Of a DNA stretch of 10,174 bases, positions 6,282-10,174 are shown piece after piece. Within the stretch, counting starts at the first letter, position 1; every line of letters starts with the position of its first letter. The translations under genes and the position numbers were made by a program. The notes below the pieces were generated by a model. That model was not told where the DNA came from. It ran no database searches and was given only the letters and a program-made list of their open reading frames with translations. Origin of the DNA: Akkermansiaceae bacterium (GTDB taxonomy: Bacteria > Verrucomicrobiota > Verrucomicrobiia > Verrucomicrobiales > Akkermansiaceae); the NCBI GenBank assembly GCA_025457805.1, contig JALOTR010000186.1, positions 1 to 10,174 of the forward strand. The letters are read 5' to 3'.

Positions 6282-8065
6282 TTGTTGTTTTCCAACTGCG
6301 CAATGGTGTTTGCGGCCGAGGGATCGCGCGGCAGCATTGGGAATATGTTTGGAAACTGGTTGGCAGAGATGGCGGTTTCCCCTGGAAGGCGTGAGTAAAC
6401 CAGATCCACATTGAAGCTGCCGACGTATTTGGTGGTGCCGGATGTATCCACCAGTTCGCCGATGTTATAACTCCATAGAAAAAGACCCGCGTCGCTTTTG
6501 ATGGCATTGGGCATCATCGAATAGGTGATCTTCTGTGAGCCGTTCATCAGGAGCGGATCGGTCTCGTAAGGAATGGGATAGGCATAACCCGAGGCAAACT
6601 CCCAGCCGAGTTTTCCGTCGAACTGCCATGCGCCTTTTCCCGGGTTCTTGATGCTGTCGCCGAAGCCCTGGGCAATCACCTGAACCTCACCAGGCCGCAT
6701 GACGAGGTTTTGCGAACGCCCAAGTTGCCCGTAGAAAAAGAACAGCCGGTCGTTGGAAAGTTGTTTGATGGATCGGCTGAACGAGGTCTTGCTTCCCGCT
6801 GGCCCATTCTCAAGCGTGAGATTCAGATCATAAGGAATCGCCCAACTTTTGAAGGTGGCAAAGGCGGATGCCGGCACATGAAGGCAGACGTCGAAGGGAT
6901 TCCAGATCGTGAACACCGGATCGGCCACGAGGAACAAGTCATATACTTTCCTGCCATTGGCCATCCGGCTTTTGCTGATCAATGAGTATAACAATGTAAG
7001 CTGCAGTCGTGGCAGGTGTTTGTAGAGGAGGAAGGGGTCATCTTTTCGATCATTCGTGATGAGAAACGGCAGCCCGGAAGGGATCGTCCCGCCATCGGCA
7101 TGTTGGGGAGGGCTGGCAGGGTATTCGAGTTCGGACCAGATATTGTGATCGACCCATAACTCGCCAAGATTGATGCCAGCGGTGGAACCCGCCGTGTAGA
7201 GCGGGGCGACTTCCGGCGAGTTCGGCTGCGGCTTGGGAGTCTCCATCAGGAAATTGAGATCCTTGCGGAAACCACCGGCCCGCACGTTGGTAAGCAGGCC
7301 GCTTGAGACCGCTGTCGCATGATGAAACATCGGTTTGTTTGGCGAACCCAGGAGTTCAGCCGTCCGAGTGGATGCCAGCCGGTCGAGTTGCGGTGCATCG
7401 ATGGCGATGGTGTCATTTCCAAAAAACACTTCGTGTGCAGCCCGTGGTGCAGCCTGCAGGCGCTTGGTGGCCATGGTAACGTTCTCGGCCGCTTCCACCG
7501 CTCCACCCAGTTTGGCCTTCATGTTCTGGTCTCCCACCCACCAGGCGCAGCCCCCCTTGGAGATCTTGATGAGACCGGCTTCCAGCACATCACAATCCGG
7601 ATCCTTGGCCACCATCGCGATTTTGTTAGAAAACGGATTTGGGTTTTTAGGAGATGCGGAATCGGTGACCACACTTTCGTCGCCAGAGATCAGCCAGCGG
7701 CGAAACACGGGCGCAGGTCGCTTTTCATCAACAGCCGGCCACGCATTGTAAACGCCGGTCCATTGGCCACTGGCGGACTTGATTCCTTCTTCGAGTTGTT
7801 GCCCACCCGGCGCGGAAATCCTTTGGTCCGGCCCAAGCTCCTTTTGGAGTTCACCCAGAGCAAGCATCAGCGCCATCCGGGCGTTGGCGCGGGCGGTGGA
7901 CATCGCTTCATTCTGGGAACTGCCACGGAGGGAAATGGCCGACAAAGACAGCAAACCGACGGCAATGATTGTCAGAAGCACCATCAAGGACAACGTGACG
8001 ACCAAGGCAAAACCGCGGTGCCCTCGGCACGCAATGATGCATAATTGGCGGGTTGTTAACATCAT
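6191..8065 (-). CDS. Verru_Chthon cassette protein A, N-terminal part (upstream of a frameshift)
   Basis: The 624-codon frame begins MMLTTRQLCIIACRGHRG, followed by FALVVTLSLMVLLTIIAVGL. This is a type IV pilin-like N-terminus: a basic leader, a G18-F19 prepilin-peptidase-like site and one hydrophobic helix (19-44). The Glu at mature position 5 of true pilins is absent. ARANARMALMLALGELQKEL (58-77) followed by GPDQRISA, and AWWVGDQNMKAKL (174-186), are hallmarks of Verru_Chthon cassette protein A. The family is large, envelope-associated and of unknown function, normally accompanied by smaller pilin-like proteins B, C and D. True coding ends near FAHLP (residue 617); the last seven residues are frameshift products before the stop at 6191. 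The start is the ATG at 8065, with a second ATG directly after it. No Shine-Dalgarno is seen; a TATAAA box (8079-8084, minus strand) lies 13 bp upstream but without a convincing -35. The 107-bp gap from the sulfatase stop allows either read-through or a separate promoter. Confidence 0.88.
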   Translation of the reverse strand: MMLTTRQLCIIACRGHRGFALVVTLSLMVLLTIIAVGLLSLSAISLRGSSQNEAMSTARANARMALMLALGELQKELGPDQRISAPGGQQLEEGIKSASGQWTGVYNAWPAVDEKRPAPVFRRWLISGDESVVTDSASPKNPNPFSNKIAMVAKDPDCDVLEAGLIKISKGGCAWWVGDQNMKAKLGGAVEAAENVTMATKRLQAAPRAAHEVFFGNDTIAIDAPQLDRLASTRTAELLGSPNKPMFHHATAVSSGLLTNVRAGGFRKDLNFLMETPKPQPNSPEVAPLYTAGSTAGINLGELWVDHNIWSELEYPASPPQHADGGTIPSGLPFLITNDRKDDPFLLYKHLPRLQLTLLYSLISKSRMANGRKVYDLFLVADPVFTIWNPFDVCLHVPASAFATFKSWAIPYDLNLTLENGPAGSKTSFSRSIKQLSNDRLFFFYGQLGRSQNLVMRPGEVQVIAQGFGDSIKNPGKGAWQFDGKLGWEFASGYAYPIPYETDPLLMNGSQKITYSMMPNAIKSDAGLFLWSYNIGELVDTSGTTKYVGSFNVDLVYSRLPGETAISANQFPNIFPMLPRDPSAANTIAQLENNKWPICVFTYGLRTESDPMFAHLPCRSGCGG

Positions 8066-8138
8066 GGGTTTCGGAGGATTTATATTTGGAAAAAGGACGG
8101 GAAATATGAGTTCGAGCCAACGTGGAGAACCTGGAATG

Positions 8139-8154
8139 GTTGAACTCCTTCAAC
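8139..8154 (-). terminator. Weak hairpin downstream of the sulfatase gene
   Basis: On the minus strand the sequence GTTGAAGGAGTTCAAC forms a perfect 6-bp stem with a 4-nt loop, 18 bp past the sulfatase stop codon. It is not followed by a T-run, so it falls short of a standard intrinsic terminator. It may slow transcription, protect the mRNA 3' end, or be chance. It lies in the 107-bp gap before the Verru_Chthon protein A gene. Confidence 0.22.
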
Positions 8155-8172
8155 GTGGGCTCGTGATCTGCC

Positions 8173-10174
8173 TCACGGTTGACCGCCGGGCGGATCGACC
8201 ATTTCGGCGCGGATGAACTGACGAGTGGCTCCACTGACCGGTGTCGCGCTGCGGAACAGGAGGTGGTTCGCTTCGTCCTCGACGACCAGGCAATGAGGGG
8301 CACCGCTTTGCCATCCGGTGGAGAGACCCGAGGAAACCGAACCAAGGAATTGCAGCCCGCGGCGGCGGTCGCGCGGCAAAAGGTATTCGAGGAATGGGCC
8401 GCCTGCGCCGGATCCCATCCGCAACTCCGGGCGTGCGACCGATGTACCATTCTGCGGATTCGTGCCGCAGGCGTATTCCCAGAGTGTGGAAACACCATCG
8501 CCGTCTGCGTCGTTCGACCACTGGCTTGCGGGAAGGCTCAGCGTGGGATCGACGTTGCCGAAGGTCCGATAGCGCCATGATTCGGGAGCGAGCAGATCCT
8601 GACTCACCGAGCTGTCACCGAGAGCGTTGTAACTGGCCACCTCAATTACGATATCCTCGATGCCGGGGTTGAGCGCGGTGGTGGCCGTGGTTGTTCCGGA
8701 TGGCAGTTCGGCGATGATCTGAGGAGCCCCGCCGTTGATCGACTTGCGAACGACATATCCCAGTTCGCTGTTGGCGACGTCGGTCCAATCGAGTTTCACC
8801 GAGTTGATTCCGAGAAACTGCATCTGCAACGCAGCCGGTGCGATCGGTGCCGAGACCGCTGCGGGGGAAAACTCGGTTGAAGAATCGCTGAACTGTCGGA
8901 AGGGCCTGCCGGAAATGCCACCGATGTAATTCGCCAGGCGTTTCTTGAGGTTGTAGGCGGTTGTGGGGTCTTGACCGTAGAGATTGTTATCCTCGTTCGG
9001 ATCGGTGTTCAGGTTGTAAAGTTGATCATCGTCGAAGTAAGTGGGATTGGTGGATGCGGCACCTGCTCCAAGACCGCTGTTGTTCACATAATAGGGACGA
9101 GGGATGCTTCCGCCCGTCAACTGGGTGTTCGCATTGTATTCCGGCCACTGATAGCCGCTCGCGATCTGGGAATAGATTGCAGGCGTGTAGCGCACCGCGA
9201 TGTATTTATGGTTTTTGGTGCGAACACCGCGGGCATAACCCATCTCGCAGAAAAGATCGTCACGCACAGCAGCATTGCTGCCGTTGAATACCGGCACCAG
9301 GCTGACGCCGTCCACCGGACGAGTTGGCAAACCGGAAGCTGCGGTGAGAGCTAGCAATGTGGGAGCGATGTCCACATGGCTGACGATTTCCCCGTAAGTC
9401 CGCCCTGGCGAGGCGATGCCGTTGGGCCAGTTCATCACCAGCGGCACCTTCATGCCGAGGTCGTAAAGCGAGGATTTCCCCCAGACGAGCGGACCGTATA
9501 GCGTCTTTTCGCCGTGATCGGAGGTGAAGATGATCAGCGTGTCATTGCGGATGCCATACTGGGTCAAACGATTGAGGATGGCTTTGATCGAGTGGTCGAG
9601 CCAGGTTTCGCGAGCGGAAATCAGATCTTTGCCAGCGGCAGTCACTTCGTTGATGATCGACTGTCGCGTCGGCATGAACGAATAGTCCTCATTGGGCAGA
9701 TAGCCGGCGCTGGTGTATGCCTTATCAGCTCGCAGCGTGTAGTTGAGATTGTTGTTCACCGGCCCGTGGTTGATCGTGGGAGCCATGTAGAGGAAGAAAC
9801 GCTCGTTGCGGTTCTCATCGATGAAGCGCAGGGCGCGGCTGGTGATCCACTCTTGGTTGTGGACGTTGAGTTTGTCGCTGAAGAGTTCCTTCAGATTGGC
9901 ATGATAGAAGCCATCGACATAATCGAAGCCATGCTCGCGCATCATCTGGCAGACGACACGGTGGTTGTGTTTCATGGCCGCGTTGACTGTGGCATTGATG
10001 GCCGGATCAACGGTTTTTCCGTAGGTGAGAAGTCCCTTTGCCGACCATTTTGTCGTATCCTTCAAATCATCATCTAGAATGTGCGATTTCCCCACGAAGC
10101 CGGTGCGGTAGCCTGCTTGTTTGAGCCAGGCACCGATGTTCTGCCCGTCATGCTCCAAGTCGGTGTCCGATACG
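8173..10174 (-). CDS. Secreted-type sulfatase with C-terminal fibronectin-like and DxDxDG modules (5' end outside window)
   Basis: The frame is open to the right edge, so the N-terminus, including any signal peptide and the C/S-x-P-S-R site that matures to formylglycine, is not visible. The TTG at 10158 is not the true start. Counting from it, sulfatase features are GYRTGFVGKSHI (16-27, K24 and H26 active-site type), NHGP (130-133), TSDHGE (212-217, metal-binding D214 and H215), WGKSSLYDLGMKVPL (226-240, K228), SHVDIAPTLLALT (260-272), RTKNHKYI (313-320) and QLYNLNTDPNEDNNL (379-393). The alkaline-phosphatase-like catalytic region ends near 420. Residues 436-525 fit a fibronectin type III-like domain. 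SWRYRTFG, NDADGDGVSTLWEYACGTNP (549-568, calcium-binding DxDxDG type) and a beta-rich end (585-653) match modules common on exported Verrucomicrobial proteins. It would remove sulfate esters, probably from polysaccharides, outside the cytoplasm; the substrate cannot be told. It is the first of four co-directional genes. Confidence 0.88.
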   Translation of the reverse strand, partial: VSDTDLEHDGQNIGAWLKQAGYRTGFVGKSHILDDDLKDTTKWSAKGLLTYGKTVDPAINATVNAAMKHNHRVVCQMMREHGFDYVDGFYHANLKELFSDKLNVHNQEWITSRALRFIDENRNERFFLYMAPTINHGPVNNNLNYTLRADKAYTSAGYLPNEDYSFMPTRQSIINEVTAAGKDLISARETWLDHSIKAILNRLTQYGIRNDTLIIFTSDHGEKTLYGPLVWGKSSLYDLGMKVPLVMNWPNGIASPGRTYGEIVSHVDIAPTLLALTAASGLPTRPVDGVSLVPVFNGSNAAVRDDLFCEMGYARGVRTKNHKYIAVRYTPAIYSQIASGYQWPEYNANTQLTGGSIPRPYYVNNSGLGAGAASTNPTYFDDDQLYNLNTDPNEDNNLYGQDPTTAYNLKKRLANYIGGISGRPFRQFSDSSTEFSPAAVSAPIAPAALQMQFLGINSVKLDWTDVANSELGYVVRKSINGGAPQIIAELPSGTTTATTALNPGIEDIVIEVASYNALGDSSVSQDLLAPESWRYRTFGNVDPTLSLPASQWSNDADGDGVSTLWEYACGTNPQNGTSVARPELRMGSGAGGPFLEYLLPRDRRRGLQFLGSVSSGLSTGWQSGAPHCLVVEDEANHLLFRSATPVSGATRQFIRAEMVDPPGGQP

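Noticed and set aside
7319..8044. A 241-codon open frame on the plus strand opposite the start of protein A
   Set aside because: It is antisense to the prepilin-like N-terminus and other family motifs of protein A and has a Arg/His/Gly-rich composition typical of shadow frames.
8079..8084. TATAAA -10 box for the protein A gene
   Set aside because: The hexamer is present on the minus strand 13 bp before the ATG, but no acceptable -35 lies 16-18 bp further upstream, so it is noted only as a possibility.

Overview
The window looks like chromosomal DNA from a Verrucomicrobiota bacterium, probably of the Verrucomicrobiales (a Luteolibacter/Haloferula-like relative; the genus is a guess). Three things point there. 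One gene, split in two by a frameshift, encodes a 'Verru_Chthon cassette protein A', a family known essentially from this phylum. The left edge carries the secreted N-terminus of an autotransporter-associated beta-strand repeat protein. The right edge carries a sulfatase with the fibronectin-like / DxDxDG / C-terminal beta module common on secreted proteins of the PVC group. Shine-Dalgarno sequences are weak or absent throughout, and the DNA is moderately GC-rich.

Layout, left to right. (1) 1-678, minus strand: the first 226 residues of a secreted beta-strand-repeat protein, cut by the window edge. (2) 679-1100: a divergent intergenic region that must hold promoters for both flanking genes and has two small inverted repeats. 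(3) 1101-3386, plus strand: an intact GH38-type alpha-mannosidase without a signal peptide. (4) 3387-3417: a 31-bp convergent gap. (5) 3418-10174: four genes all on the minus strand and closely spaced. In transcription order they are the sulfatase (5' end outside the window), the frameshifted Verru_Chthon protein A (8065 to 4815), and two small secreted proteins (4785-4105 and 4071-3418).

The two small secreted proteins are diverged tandem paralogues of each other. They share a TRW / YVxF / YxAVDE C-terminal signature at identical residue positions, and I do not recognise their family. They lie 29 and 33 bp downstream of the protein A gene, where one might expect pilin-like cassette partners B, C and D; none of those is present. 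The combination of protein A with a pair of secreted paralogues is the part of the window most likely to be undescribed.

How the genes may work together (inference): the sulfatase and alpha-mannosidase could both act on sulfated, mannose-containing glycans, the sulfatase in the periplasm or outside the cell and the mannosidase in the cytoplasm on imported oligosaccharides. They are not in one operon, so a shared pathway is only suggested. The protein A module and the beta-strand-repeat protein are surface or envelope components of unknown role.

I saw no rRNA, tRNA, CRISPR array, insertion sequence or phage gene.
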